From Deinococcus hopiensis KR-140 (GTDB lineage Bacteria; Deinococcota; Deinococci; Deinococcales; Deinococcaceae): a stretch of DNA of 16,542 bases. The position numbers and the translations under genes are program-made. The DNA lies in assembly GCA_943327755.2 (NCBI GenBank), contig CALPYF020000060.1, forward strand, positions 1 to 16,542. The letters run 5' to 3'. A model generated the notes under the pieces. That model did no database searches and was not told the DNA's origin. It worked only from the letters and a program-made list of their open reading frames with translations. Position 1 is the first letter of the stretch. Every line of letters begins with the position of its first letter. Positions 6,639-13,262 of the stretch are shown in pieces.

Positions 6639-7139
6639 TCAGACGGTGCCGCTGTAGGCCCCGCTGCAGGAGGCGCCTCGTTCTGGCGCCTCTTTGCTTT
6701 GCTCGTACTTCTCTAAAAACTGCTTCAGGCGCTGGTCACCCGCATCCTGGACGGCGAGTTGCTTGTTCCATGCCGTGATAATGACTGGAGCGGTTTGGGC
6801 GTCGTGTGGGGAGAGCAGCGTGGACGTGCGGCCGTCCACCAGTTGTTTGAGTGTTTCCACCTGCGTGGCGGGGAGATTCCGCTGATACGAGACCCACACG
6901 GCGCCATGTTCCAGACTGTGCACCGCATATTCGTCATAAATAGGCTGGTTATAGACGCCACAGTTCTGCCATGTGGGATGGTGTGCGCCGCCCGCCGGGG
7001 GACGGGCCGCATAGGCAATTCGGCCTTCCTGGTGATCGCCGCCCTCATGTTGGAACGATCGGACGCCCTGAATGTCACCGCTGCCATTGGAGCATGACAC
7101 GAACAGGGCACTCGTGGTCAGAAGCAACATCCGTTTCAT
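6639..7139 (-). CDS. DUF3105 family lipoprotein
   Basis: A 166-residue exported protein. Residues 1-16 form a lipoprotein-like signal (MKR, hydrophobic stretch, then LFVSC16). The -3 residue is Phe, so the lipobox is imperfect. The DUF3105 core is clear: RPPAGGAHH (46-54), C60-GVY, and VHSLEHGAVWVSY (73-85), with conserved His53, His54, His74 and His78 and Cys60. These could bind metal or form a redox site, but the family function is unknown. The start is ATG 7139 with AGAAGGAGAA just upstream; the longer frame from 7178 is rejected because it would bury the signal peptide. It is first in the minus-strand set with the TlpA-like gene and ccdA. It could be an LspA substrate. Confidence 0.88.
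   Translation of the reverse strand: MKRMLLLTTSALFVSCSNGSGDIQGVRSFQHEGGDHQEGRIAYAARPPAGGAHHPTWQNCGVYNQPIYDEYAVHSLEHGAVWVSYQRNLPATQVETLKQLVDGRTSTLLSPHDAQTAPVIITAWNKQLAVQDAGDQRLKQFLEKYEQSKEAPERGASCSGAYSGTV
6670..6692 (+). terminator. Hairpin with T-rich tail inside the DUF3105 gene (antisense orientation)
   Basis: GAGGCGCC, 7-base loop, GGCGCCTC, then TTTGCTTTGCT on the plus strand. In shape it is an intrinsic terminator reading plus-ward, but it lies in the 3' coding part of a minus-strand gene with no plus-strand gene upstream. It is probably coding coincidence, possibly an antisense terminator. Confidence 0.25.
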
Positions 7140-7467
7140 GGTTCTCCTTCTGGGACAGCACGCGCACACCCTGATCACTGGCCGGTCGCCCGCGAAGCAG
7201 GGCGGATTGACTCTGGGTGCGCCACGGCACCATCCGCAGTCTTGAGAGAGAGGAATCTCTGGACCCTCATCACCTGTAAGTCTGTACAGGTATATTAAAC
7301 ATATCCCATGATCCTGTGTCTGCGCCCCTTACCGTCTATGTCCGTTCGTGAAGGGGTGCGGGCACCGATATTTCGGAAGCGCCGTGAGATTTCTGGTCTC
7401 TCGGCGTTCACCGGTTCCCCTGTCTTGCCTCCTGAACATCTCCGGTCGGCCTGTATTGAGGTGCCCC
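7140..7467. promoter_or_regulatory. Divergent regulatory spacer between DUF3105 and amidase genes
   Basis: This 328-base non-coding stretch separates the minus-strand redox set from the plus-strand amidase. It contains the 7-6-7 dyad (7272-7291) and an AT-rich patch TATATTAAACATAT (7291-7304), the obvious place for -10 elements of one or both promoters. A short AGAGA-GGAA-TCTCT repeat lies at about 7245-7260. Confidence 0.5.
7272..7291 (+). promoter_or_regulatory. ACCTGTA-N6-TACAGGT dyad, MerR-family-like operator
   Basis: Seven-base perfect arms around a 6-base spacer (AGTCTG). Layout and bases resemble known MerR-family operators such as CueR (ACCTTCC...GGAAGGT) and CadR (ACCCTAT...ACAGGGT). 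ATCACC (7269-7274) could be a -35 partly inside the dyad, with ATTAAA (7294-7299) as -10 at 19-base spacing, the overlong spacing used by MerR-type activators. No merR gene lies in the window. Confidence 0.5.
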
Positions 7468-9216
7468 ATGCCTGTAACCCCTGTTCCGAGTCCCGCGCCT
7501 AGGTTGCTTCTCACTGTGGTGCTGTCCTGCTGCTCAGGCGTTGCCCAGGCCGCAGCGCACGGCTCCGCCCGTCTTCTGAGTGCTCAGGCCCTGTCAAGCA
7601 CGCCCGTTTCAACGCCCACAACCCCAGAGTTTGGCCACCCCAGATCAAGCAGCGAGGGCGGCCGGACACGCGTGGTGTTTGACCTGCCGGTGGGCGTGAC
7701 GTACGCGTTGACGCCCACCGCTGGCGGACTGCGCATGACCGTGGCGGGCGCGTCGGTGCTGAAGCCCACACGAACAGCACTAGGCGCCAACGTCACGGAT
7801 TACCGCGTGTCCGGTGCACAAGTCTTGCTGGTCACGCCATTTGCTTTGACCACGGCGGCAGGCTGGCAGGCCAGCGAAGCGACCTTGGCCACCGGGACCC
7901 GCGTCCTCATTCTGGACTTCGGTCTCGGAGTGGTCGGAGGCGCCGCTCCCGCTCTTCGGGGGCTGGTGGCGAGTCTGCCAGGCACGCCACCGGGGGACGC
8001 GGCCGGCCCGGTAGCGCCCCAGCCAGTTGCTTCAGGAGCCGGGACACTCGCTGGCGTGATCCCCAGTGACGTGCTGTCCGCAGCCTCTGGCGTGACGCCA
8101 CCTGCGGCACCGCCACCCCTGCCTGGTCAGGTGCCTGGACACCCCAGCGCAGAGACCGGTCAGGCGCAGGGCCGAGTGCAGCCGGGCGCCCTTCTGCCCG
8201 CGCCCCGAATAGGAAAAAATCCTGGCCTGACACGTGTGGTGCTTGATCTGCCTCCAGGAACCCGGTACCGCATGGTGCCGACCAGTCTTGGCCTGCGAGT
8301 GGAGTGCACGGGTGTTGGCGCTTCACCACTCGGTGCCCAGGACCTCACCCCTGAACTGCGCGCCTGGCGCTTTGAGCCGGGCGCGGACAGCGTGACGGTT
8401 ACGCTGCTCACGGGCCTTCCCCTGACGGAGCGCAGTGGTTGGCGGGCCCAACTCGTCGCGCCCGTGCCCGGGTCAGACCGTTCGCGGCTGGTCATTGACC
8501 TCTCACCAGCCTTGGCTGACCTGACCCCGCTGCTCCAGAGTGAGCGAGTGGTGGCCGGGGTGCCGCCGCGCCTGGTCGCCCAGAGCACGGCCCTGCTGGT
8601 GTTGGGCACTGCACTGGTCAAACCCCGGGTGGTGCTGGATCCTGGCCACGGTGGCGCCGATCCGGGCGGCGTCGGCGCCGTCACGGAGAAGCAGGTGGCC
8701 TTGGACGTGGCCCTGCGGGTCCGGGACCTGCTGCGGCCGGCAGGTGTAGACGTGGTTCTGACGCGAGAGACTGATCAGGCGCTGTTGCAGGACAAGGCCG
8801 CCGACCTGAACCAGCGGGCCGCTATGGGAACGCCTGGGACAGGGCTGTTCCTGAGCATTCACGTCAATGCCCTGGCTTCGTCCACGGCCCTGCGAGGGTA
8901 CGGGGTGGAAACCTGGTGGAATCCCAATCACCCGCTGTCCAGCGCCTTTGCTGGTCTGATTCAGAAGAACGTGATCGCGGTAACAGGCGCCTACTCACGG
9001 GGGTTGAAAAACACCACCTCCTTGGCCGTCTTGCGGGCCTCCCGGATTCCAGCCGCTCTCATTGAGATTGGGTTCACCAGTCATCCGGTGGACGGCCTGA
9101 ACCTGCAGAACACGAATTACCTTGACCGGGTGGCGCTGGGCATTGCGCAGGGGGTCCGGGAAGCGCTGGTCACTGGCGTCAGTGCACAGGGCACTGGCGC
9201 AGGTGCGGGCAAGTGA
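7468..9216 (+). CDS. N-acetylmuramoyl-L-alanine amidase (AMIN-AMIN-Amidase_3)
   Basis: A secreted zinc amidase that cuts the amide bond between MurNAc and the stem peptide, used in cell separation or wall remodelling. It has 582 residues: a signal peptide (1 to about 30, ending VAQAAA), one AMIN-like domain (about 66-152, starting TRVVFDL), a Pro/Gly-rich linker (about 165-250), a second AMIN-like domain (about 254-348, starting TRVVLDL) and Amidase_3 (about 388-575). Zinc and catalytic residues fit: H394 (DPGHGG), E407, H465 (SIHVNA) and E533 (LIEIGF). The start chosen is ATG 7468, with GAGGTG upstream and a proper signal peptide; ATG 7348 would add 40 unrelated residues. It overlaps the YibE/F gene, so the two are co-translated. 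Confidence 0.92.
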   Translation: MPVTPVPSPAPRLLLTVVLSCCSGVAQAAAHGSARLLSAQALSSTPVSTPTTPEFGHPRSSSEGGRTRVVFDLPVGVTYALTPTAGGLRMTVAGASVLKPTRTALGANVTDYRVSGAQVLLVTPFALTTAAGWQASEATLATGTRVLILDFGLGVVGGAAPALRGLVASLPGTPPGDAAGPVAPQPVASGAGTLAGVIPSDVLSAASGVTPPAAPPPLPGQVPGHPSAETGQAQGRVQPGALLPAPRIGKNPGLTRVVLDLPPGTRYRMVPTSLGLRVECTGVGASPLGAQDLTPELRAWRFEPGADSVTVTLLTGLPLTERSGWRAQLVAPVPGSDRSRLVIDLSPALADLTPLLQSERVVAGVPPRLVAQSTALLVLGTALVKPRVVLDPGHGGADPGGVGAVTEKQVALDVALRVRDLLRPAGVDVVLTRETDQALLQDKAADLNQRAAMGTPGTGLFLSIHVNALASSTALRGYGVETWWNPNHPLSSAFAGLIQKNVIAVTGAYSRGLKNTTSLAVLRASRIPAALIEIGFTSHPVDGLNLQNTNYLDRVALGIAQGVREALVTGVSAQGTGAGAGK

Positions 9217-10331
9217 TGGCGGAGAAACGGCAGTGTGATTTGTACAGCGTTCACGCCTCCATGGCTGCTGTGTTCCGCTTGGCGGTATGGCCTGCGCTGC
9301 GGCGTCTGTTGGTCTCGGCTGCTCTGTCCCTCGTTCTGGGGGGATGTGCCGTTGGGCCATCCTCTCCGCAACCTATTGGCGACTACCTGCGCGGCACCTA
9401 TGAGCAGCGCTACAGCGAGGACCAGGCCATGATCACGTTGGCCAGCGGTGAAGTGGTCAATGCCGTTTCATACGCAGATGGACCCAGCTACCGGCGCGGT
9501 CAGCCGGTCATTGTCTGGCAGTCCGGAAAGAATTACGTCCTGTATGATCCGGTCCGGTTTCCCTATCTCGCGGGACTGCTCGCTGCCGTCATGGTGGTCG
9601 CGGTCACGGTGGCCCGTGGCAAAGGGCTGCGGGCCATTCTGGGCAGCGCCATGACCTTGGGTGCGTTGTGGTTGTTCATTCTCCCGACGTTGCTCTCGGG
9701 TGACCGCAATCCACTGCTCACGATCCCAGCGCTGACCCTGGTCTTGGCCGTGTGTGTGTATCTTGTTCATGGTTGGAATTGGAAGAGTCACGCGGCACTC
9801 GTGGCCTTGACGGTGGCCACGACGGCCGGGTACGTCATAACCCATTGGGTCGCGCACCTGACGCAATTGAGTGGCGGCGCAGATAAAGCGGCAGTGGTGG
9901 CGCAGAATTCGTACGGCCTGGATGCTGTGAGCCTGTACGTGGTGGGTGTGGTCCTGTCGGCTCTGGGCGCGATGAACGACGTTACCGTCACGCAGGCATC
10001 GGTGGTGGAGACGGTGGCGGACAGCCAGCCTGAGTTGCCGTTCCGGCGGCTGTACGGCCTGGGCATGCAGGTGGGCGGCGATCATGTGGGCAGCATGGTG
10101 ACCGTTCTGGTGCTGGGCTACGCGGCCAGTGCCCTTCCACTGCTGCTCCTGCTGCGCGCCAATCAGACCACGCCCCTCTGGGTCACGCTCAATGGCGAGG
10201 CCATGTTCTCGGAATTGGCGGGCCTTTTGATCGCGCTCATCACGATGTTGCTGGCGGTGCCCTTGAGTACGGCGTTGGCAGCCTGGTGGCTGGGTCGGCG
10301 CGGCTCAAGACTGGAGGCAGCGATCAGGTGA
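9216..10331 (+). CDS. YibE/F family multipass membrane protein
   Basis: About 371 residues. The N-terminus has a hydrophobic signal ending SLVLGGC44, which could be a lipobox. A short extracytoplasmic region (about 45-115) follows, then about seven or eight membrane helices. The family-typical segments GAMNDVTVTQASVVE and GGDHVGSMVTVLVLGYA are clear. The molecular function of YibE/F is not established; some relatives are linked to peptide or solute transport. The amidase stop TGA and this ATG share a base (TGATG). A GTG at 9213 and an ATG at 9261 are alternatives, and the last would give the cleanest signal peptide but has no ribosome site. The fixed coupling with a wall amidase suggests an envelope role. 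Confidence 0.88.
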   Translation: MAEKRQCDLYSVHASMAAVFRLAVWPALRRLLVSAALSLVLGGCAVGPSSPQPIGDYLRGTYEQRYSEDQAMITLASGEVVNAVSYADGPSYRRGQPVIVWQSGKNYVLYDPVRFPYLAGLLAAVMVVAVTVARGKGLRAILGSAMTLGALWLFILPTLLSGDRNPLLTIPALTLVLAVCVYLVHGWNWKSHAALVALTVATTAGYVITHWVAHLTQLSGGADKAAVVAQNSYGLDAVSLYVVGVVLSALGAMNDVTVTQASVVETVADSQPELPFRRLYGLGMQVGGDHVGSMVTVLVLGYAASALPLLLLLRANQTTPLWVTLNGEAMFSELAGLLIALITMLLAVPLSTALAAWWLGRRGSRLEAAIR

Positions 10332-10939
10332 CTGAAGAGAATAATCAACGAGACATTCACTGAGGCGTCACGCGAGGAGCGGGTGGCGTCGTTGGTCATC
10401 TTCTCTGGCTTGAGCGCTGGTGGCGGACGGCGGAGGCCGTTTTACACCAGACGTTGAGCATCCCGTCCGACATCGCCCAGCAGTGCTGACCCGCGCGCCT
10501 GTCGCCAGGCGAGACCGAGCAAGAACACTTCTGGCTCTGCGGTGTCACCTTCATGGAGGGGGAGAGCCCAGGTGCGTTGACGTCCAGCTAGCCCTGATAA
10601 CCAGCGGCTAGGCCTGATTTGCCTCTGCCGACCACGAAGGCGTCGAGCATAGGGTTCAGGGTGGGAAGGGGGCGGCCATCAGAGGGAGGGGTGTGCCAGA
10701 CCCCGGCTCTGTCGGGGCAGCTGCTGCATCTAGACGATGGTTTGGTGGTCCTGCTGGTCATTCTGGTCCTGTGGGTGTACAAACCGCGAGCCTTGACGCC
10801 GTATGGGCAGCACTGGCACTGGACGCATAGAACAGGGGAAATAGCCTTGAAGCTGGCACATCGGTACATCGCGTGCCATAGGACGCTTGAGCCTGGGCAA
10901 GTCGTACATATAAGCCAGAACTGCCCCTTCCACACCAAG
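10332..10939. other. 608-base stretch without a recognisable gene; block boundary
   Basis: Frames are open over parts of this stretch (for example minus 10588-10965 and plus from 10619), but codon use is unlike both neighbours, no ribosome sites stand out, and I recognise no family. One plus frame encodes a hydrophobic run LVVLLVILVLWVY (about 10742-10780). It sits between the moderate-GC3 YibE/F gene and the very C-rich block that begins near 10915, so it is probably a scar of recombination or decayed mobile DNA. No terminator for the YibE/F gene was found. Confidence 0.4.
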
Positions 10940-11179
10940 ATGGACCTCGTGCGCCTGCACCGCAAAGCGCCCGCGAGCTTCGACCTCTGGGCGCACTACG
11001 AGCACCGCAAACTCACGTCCCCCAAGTGGGCCCATACCCGCAACCACACCGTCTTCGGGAACAATCTCACGCTCCACGAGAATCTCGAAATCGGCATGAA
11101 AACCTACGGTACGCTGTCCACCGAGGAACTGGACGCGCTGCGCATGACGCGCGGGCACCGCAACACCACCGGTTTCTGA
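10940..11179 (+). pseudogene. 5'-truncated ORF, C-terminal fragment of unknown protein
   Basis: The strongly C-biased third positions of this block begin at about 10915 in this frame and run to the TGA at 11179. The ATG at 10940 gives 79 residues starting MDLVRLHRKAPASFDLWAHY, but it lacks a ribosome site. The frame extends upstream into DNA of different codon use, so the gene probably lost its 5' part. The segment CPFHTK-DLVRLHRK-P---FDLW--YEHR faintly recalls the C-terminal region of phage PAPS-reductase-like proteins (Cys-Pro-Phe/Tyr then Leu-x-x-x-x-Pro). That is a weak hint only. It reads toward the Mom-like gene cluster. Confidence 0.4.
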
Positions 11180-11193
11180 ACTCAACCCCCCCC

Positions 11194-11216
11194 GCGAGGC
11201 GTCCCACACGCCTCGC
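11194..11216 (+). terminator. Hairpin between truncated ORF and membrane-protein gene
   Basis: GCGAGGCGT, loop CCCAC, ACGCCTCGC: a 9-bp perfect stem right after the upstream stop and a run of eight C (11186-11193). No T-run follows. It may be a terminator or a leader structure for the gene starting at 11235. Confidence 0.45.
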
Positions 11217-11234
11217 CACCCCCACAGGTGACCC

Positions 11235-11576
11235 ATGCTCTGGATACTCTTTTTCGCCGCCGCCGCCGCCCTGACCTACACCCTGACCACCCTCAACCGT
11301 CACCGGCACCGCGTGCACTACCGCGACCAGCGCGACTGGCACCGCGCCACCCTCCACGTCACGGCCCCCGCCCTGATTGCCAGCGTCTCCACCGCCGCCT
11401 GGTTCACCTGGAACGCGATGACCATCGCCGCGACCGGCGTCAACCTCGACCAGGACCTCCCGCCCGCGCAGGCCCCCACCTGGCTCCTGATCAACGTGGC
11501 CGCCGCCGCATGCAGCGCCGCCCTGACCTTCCAGCGTGACCTCAACCCCGACCAGTGGGACCGCGCCCGCGCGTGA
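11235..11576 (+). CDS. Small three-helix membrane protein, unknown function
   Basis: A 113-residue protein with hydrophobic segments at about 2-18, 43-62 and 82-96. A very basic, His/Arg-rich loop (HRHRHRV...RDQRDWHR) follows helix 1, and the tail is short and charged. The start is ATG 11235 with AGGTGA (11226-11231). Its stop overlaps the Mom-like gene start as GTGA, so the two are translated together. No family recognised. Its place directly ahead of a DNA-modification-type gene suggests a phage or plasmid accessory gene, but role and partner are unknown. Confidence 0.72.
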   Translation: MLWILFFAAAAALTYTLTTLNRHRHRVHYRDQRDWHRATLHVTAPALIASVSTAAWFTWNAMTIAATGVNLDQDLPPAQAPTWLLINVAAAACSAALTFQRDLNPDQWDRARA

Positions 11577-12253
11577 CCCCCCCGGCCCTGATCCTCACCC
11601 CAACCGGCGCGGCCGCGTGCCGCGCCGCCGGACACCCCGCCCCGCTGCGCGCCCGGGACTTCGAGGTGCGCCCCGTCTCCCTGGCGGCCGCGCGGCCCCT
11701 GGTCGAAGCGTGGCACTACGCCCGGGGCGTCGGGCAGGGCACCGCCGCGTTCACCCTGCATGTCCGCGCCTGCGGCACCCCCGTCGCCGTGGCGGTCTTC
11801 AACCCACCCAGTCTCGGCGCCGCGAAATTCATGGCGCAGGGCGTCACCACCCACCAGGGCGTCCTGAACCTCAGCCGACTGAGCTTCCACCCCGACGCGC
11901 CCAGAAACGCCGGGAGTTTCCTGCTGGCCCGCGCCATCGCCGCCCTCCCCGACCGCTGGGCGGTCATCAGCACCTACGCCGACACCGCCCAGGGGGTCGT
12001 CGGGACCGTCTATCAGGCCGTCGCCGCCGAGTACCGGGGCCCCAGCGCCGCACGCCCCGTCTGGACACGTCAGGGCGTGCAGGTCAGCACGCAGCGCGGC
12101 GCCCGCACCCTCACGCACGAGGACATGCTCGCGGAAGGGTGCGCCCTCGCCGCACGGGCCGTCATGCACCGCACCGCTACCGACTCGTGCGGGGTCAGGT
12201 CGAGACCCGGCGCAACCCCCACACCTACCCCAAAGCCATGCCCCGGCTGCTGA
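11573..12253 (+). CDS. Mom-family-like DNA modification protein (C-terminus frameshifted)
   Basis: A GNAT-fold-like protein resembling phage Mu Mom, which converts adenine in DNA to N6-methylcarbamoyl-adenine and blocks restriction enzymes. Matching landmarks are W47-H48-Y49 (Mu Mom also has an HY pair near here), VAVAVFNPPS (71-80), LNLSRLSFHP (98-107), NAGSFLL (112-118), ISTYADTAQG (132-141) and VYQA followed by YRG (146-156). The start is GTG 11573 in a GTGA overlap with the membrane protein gene; GTG 11555 is an alternative. After Arg200 the annotated frame becomes Thr/Pro-rich and non-family-like. Shifting by one base at about 12172 restores a credible tail (HRYRLVRGQ...YPK), giving about 230 residues. 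The gene may be inactive, or the sequence may carry a one-base error. Family assignment is from motif recall. Confidence 0.68.
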   Translation: MTPPALILTPTGAAACRAAGHPAPLRARDFEVRPVSLAAARPLVEAWHYARGVGQGTAAFTLHVRACGTPVAVAVFNPPSLGAAKFMAQGVTTHQGVLNLSRLSFHPDAPRNAGSFLLARAIAALPDRWAVISTYADTAQGVVGTVYQAVAAEYRGPSAARPVWTRQGVQVSTQRGARTLTHEDMLAEGCALAARAVMHRTATDSCGVRSRPGATPTPTPKPCPGC

Positions 12254-12264
12254 TCCCAGCCTAA
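12172..12264 (+). other. Out-of-frame true C-terminus of the Mom-like gene
   Basis: In the -1 frame from 12172, thirty codons read HRYRLVRGQVETRRN then ...TYPKAMPRLLIPA and end at TAA 12262-12264. Third positions are almost all G/C here, but not in the nominal frame. A basic HRYxL...YPK tail is what I expect for Mom-like proteins. The stop overlaps the ribosome site of the next ORF. Confidence 0.6.
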
Positions 12265-12273
12265 GGAGCCTGC

Positions 12274-12342
12274 ATGCCCCGACTGCCCCTGTCTCTCGCC
12301 TCCCGCTGCCCGACCTGGCAGGCCAGCGGCCAACCCAACTGA
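12274..12342 (+). CDS. Micro-ORF with strong ribosome site, 22 residues
   Basis: TAAGGAG (12262-12268) is followed by ATG 12274, then 22 codons to TGA 12340-12342; the product begins MPRLPLSLASRCPTWQ. Its ribosome site shares bases with the restored stop of the Mom-like gene, which argues for coupled translation. It could be a leader peptide or a real microprotein. No family is recognisable at this length. Confidence 0.35.
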   Translation: MPRLPLSLASRCPTWQASGQPN

Positions 12343-12376
12343 CGCCCCACGCTCACACCCTCAAGGAGACCTCGCC

Positions 12377-12751
12377 GTGCCCACACACGCGCCGATCGAC
12401 GCCACCCTCGCCCTCCTGCAAGACGCCGTGACTGACGGCTTCATCGAGGAGAACCCCCACCATCCACCGGACGTGCATGCCGTTCCGGTCAGTGCCGCCC
12501 ACCTGGGCGCCGTGTTTCTGGTCACGCCCCTGTACCGGCTCGCGCATCACGCCGCCCCTGGTGAGCGGCCCGTGCTGGTGGCCGCGCCCCACGCTAGGCA
12601 TGTTCCGGGCCTGGGTGACGAGGCGGCGCTGCGCGACCTGCTGGCCCTTCTGGCCCTTCCGCTGACGCCCGCGCCCGTACCCGGGCCTAGGCCCCGCACG
12701 GCCCTGCAGCGCCTCCTGAACCTCTTCATGCCGGGGCGGGCCGTCCTGTGA
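12377..12751 (+). CDS. Unknown 124-residue protein, phage/plasmid-like
   Basis: The start is GTG 12377 with AAGGAG (12363-12368). The product is soluble-looking, with no signal peptide, an N-terminal helix (IDATLALLQDAV), several His residues in the middle (ENPHHPPDVHA, LAHHAAP, APHARHVP) and a Pro-rich then amphipathic C-terminus (LQRLLNLFM). The stop overlaps the next start as GTGA. No family recognised. GC-rich third positions support real coding. Confidence 0.65.
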   Translation: MPTHAPIDATLALLQDAVTDGFIEENPHHPPDVHAVPVSAAHLGAVFLVTPLYRLAHHAAPGERPVLVAAPHARHVPGLGDEAALRDLLALLALPLTPAPVPGPRPRTALQRLLNLFMPGRAVL

Positions 12752-13092
12752 CGCCCTACACGTTCCGGGGTGTGCCGCTGACCCTCACGCTGCGCGGCCA
12801 GGGCGGCGCGCGTCACATCAACCTGACCCTGCACGCCGCCTCTGCGCCCAGCGAGCTCCACCCGGCAGACGCGTGCGCCCTGGCCGACGATATCGACCAC
12901 GGCCGTGACCGTTTCCTGGTCACCGCGTGCGCCAGCGTCATCTCCTGGTGCGCGGCCCGGCACACGCTGACGGTCCTGACGCCCGAGCCCGGCGCGGCCA
13001 CGCCCACCCTGGCCCTGCCGGACCGCGCCGAGCGGACCGCGCTCAGCTGCCTGCTGCGTCTCCTGAGCACCCGGGCCACGTGCCTGAGCTAG
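12748..13092 (+). CDS. Unknown 114-residue protein, phage/plasmid-like
   Basis: The start is GTG 12748 in a GTGA overlap with the preceding gene. Its product begins MTPYTFRGVPLTLTLRGQGG and is predicted cytosolic, beta-rich at the N-terminus, with a Cys-containing central helix (VTACASVISWCAARH, about 59-73) and a C-terminal helix. The C-terminal helical pattern (ERTALSCLLRLLS) echoes that of the preceding protein (PRTALQRLLNLFM). The two may be distant paralogues or share a tail motif. Function unknown. Confidence 0.62.
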   Translation: MTPYTFRGVPLTLTLRGQGGARHINLTLHAASAPSELHPADACALADDIDHGRDRFLVTACASVISWCAARHTLTVLTPEPGAATPTLALPDRAERTALSCLLRLLSTRATCLS

Positions 13093-13262
13093 TCCCCATC
13101 GCGCTGCTCGGCACGCTCGGCATGCTCGCCTGTCACCGCTACTCCATCCGGCGCCGCCCAGGCCTGCTGGTCGCACTGACCCTGGTGGCCAGCGCCGCGT
13201 ACCTGCTCAGTCCCGCCGCGCCGTCAGCCCCGCCCCATCCAGTTCAGAGGAGTCACCCATGA
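13080..13262 (+). CDS. Small two-helix membrane protein, 60 residues
   Basis: GTG 13080 opens 60 codons, overlapping the previous gene by 13 bases and the next gene by an ATGA. The product has two hydrophobic segments (ELVPIALLGTLGMLACH and GLLVALTLVASAAYLL) separated by a basic loop (RYSIRRRP), typical of a hairpin membrane protein, and a Pro-rich tail. The double overlap and GC-rich third positions support it as real although its ribosome site is weak. The size and shape recall phage holins, but nothing nearby looks like lysis genes. Confidence 0.55.
   Translation: MPELVPIALLGTLGMLACHRYSIRRRPGLLVALTLVASAAYLLSPAAPSAPPHPVQRSHP

Noticed and set aside
10588..10965. Minus-strand 125-residue ORF in the gap after the YibE/F gene
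   Set aside because: Cys/Arg/Ser-rich composition without family features; it crosses the compositional boundary at about 10915, so it is probably a chance open frame.
11318..12169. Long minus-strand ORF opposite the membrane protein and Mom-like genes
   Set aside because: Antisense shadow of very GC-rich genes: Gly/Ala/Arg/Asp-rich, with no motifs.
12172..12180. Programmed -1 frameshift in the Mom-like gene
   Set aside because: There is no X-XXY-YYZ slippery site or convincing downstream pseudoknot; a simple one-base loss explains the pattern better.
13080..13262. Holin assignment for the two-helix protein
   Set aside because: Size and shape fit, but no endolysin or lysis genes are adjacent, and many small membrane proteins look alike.
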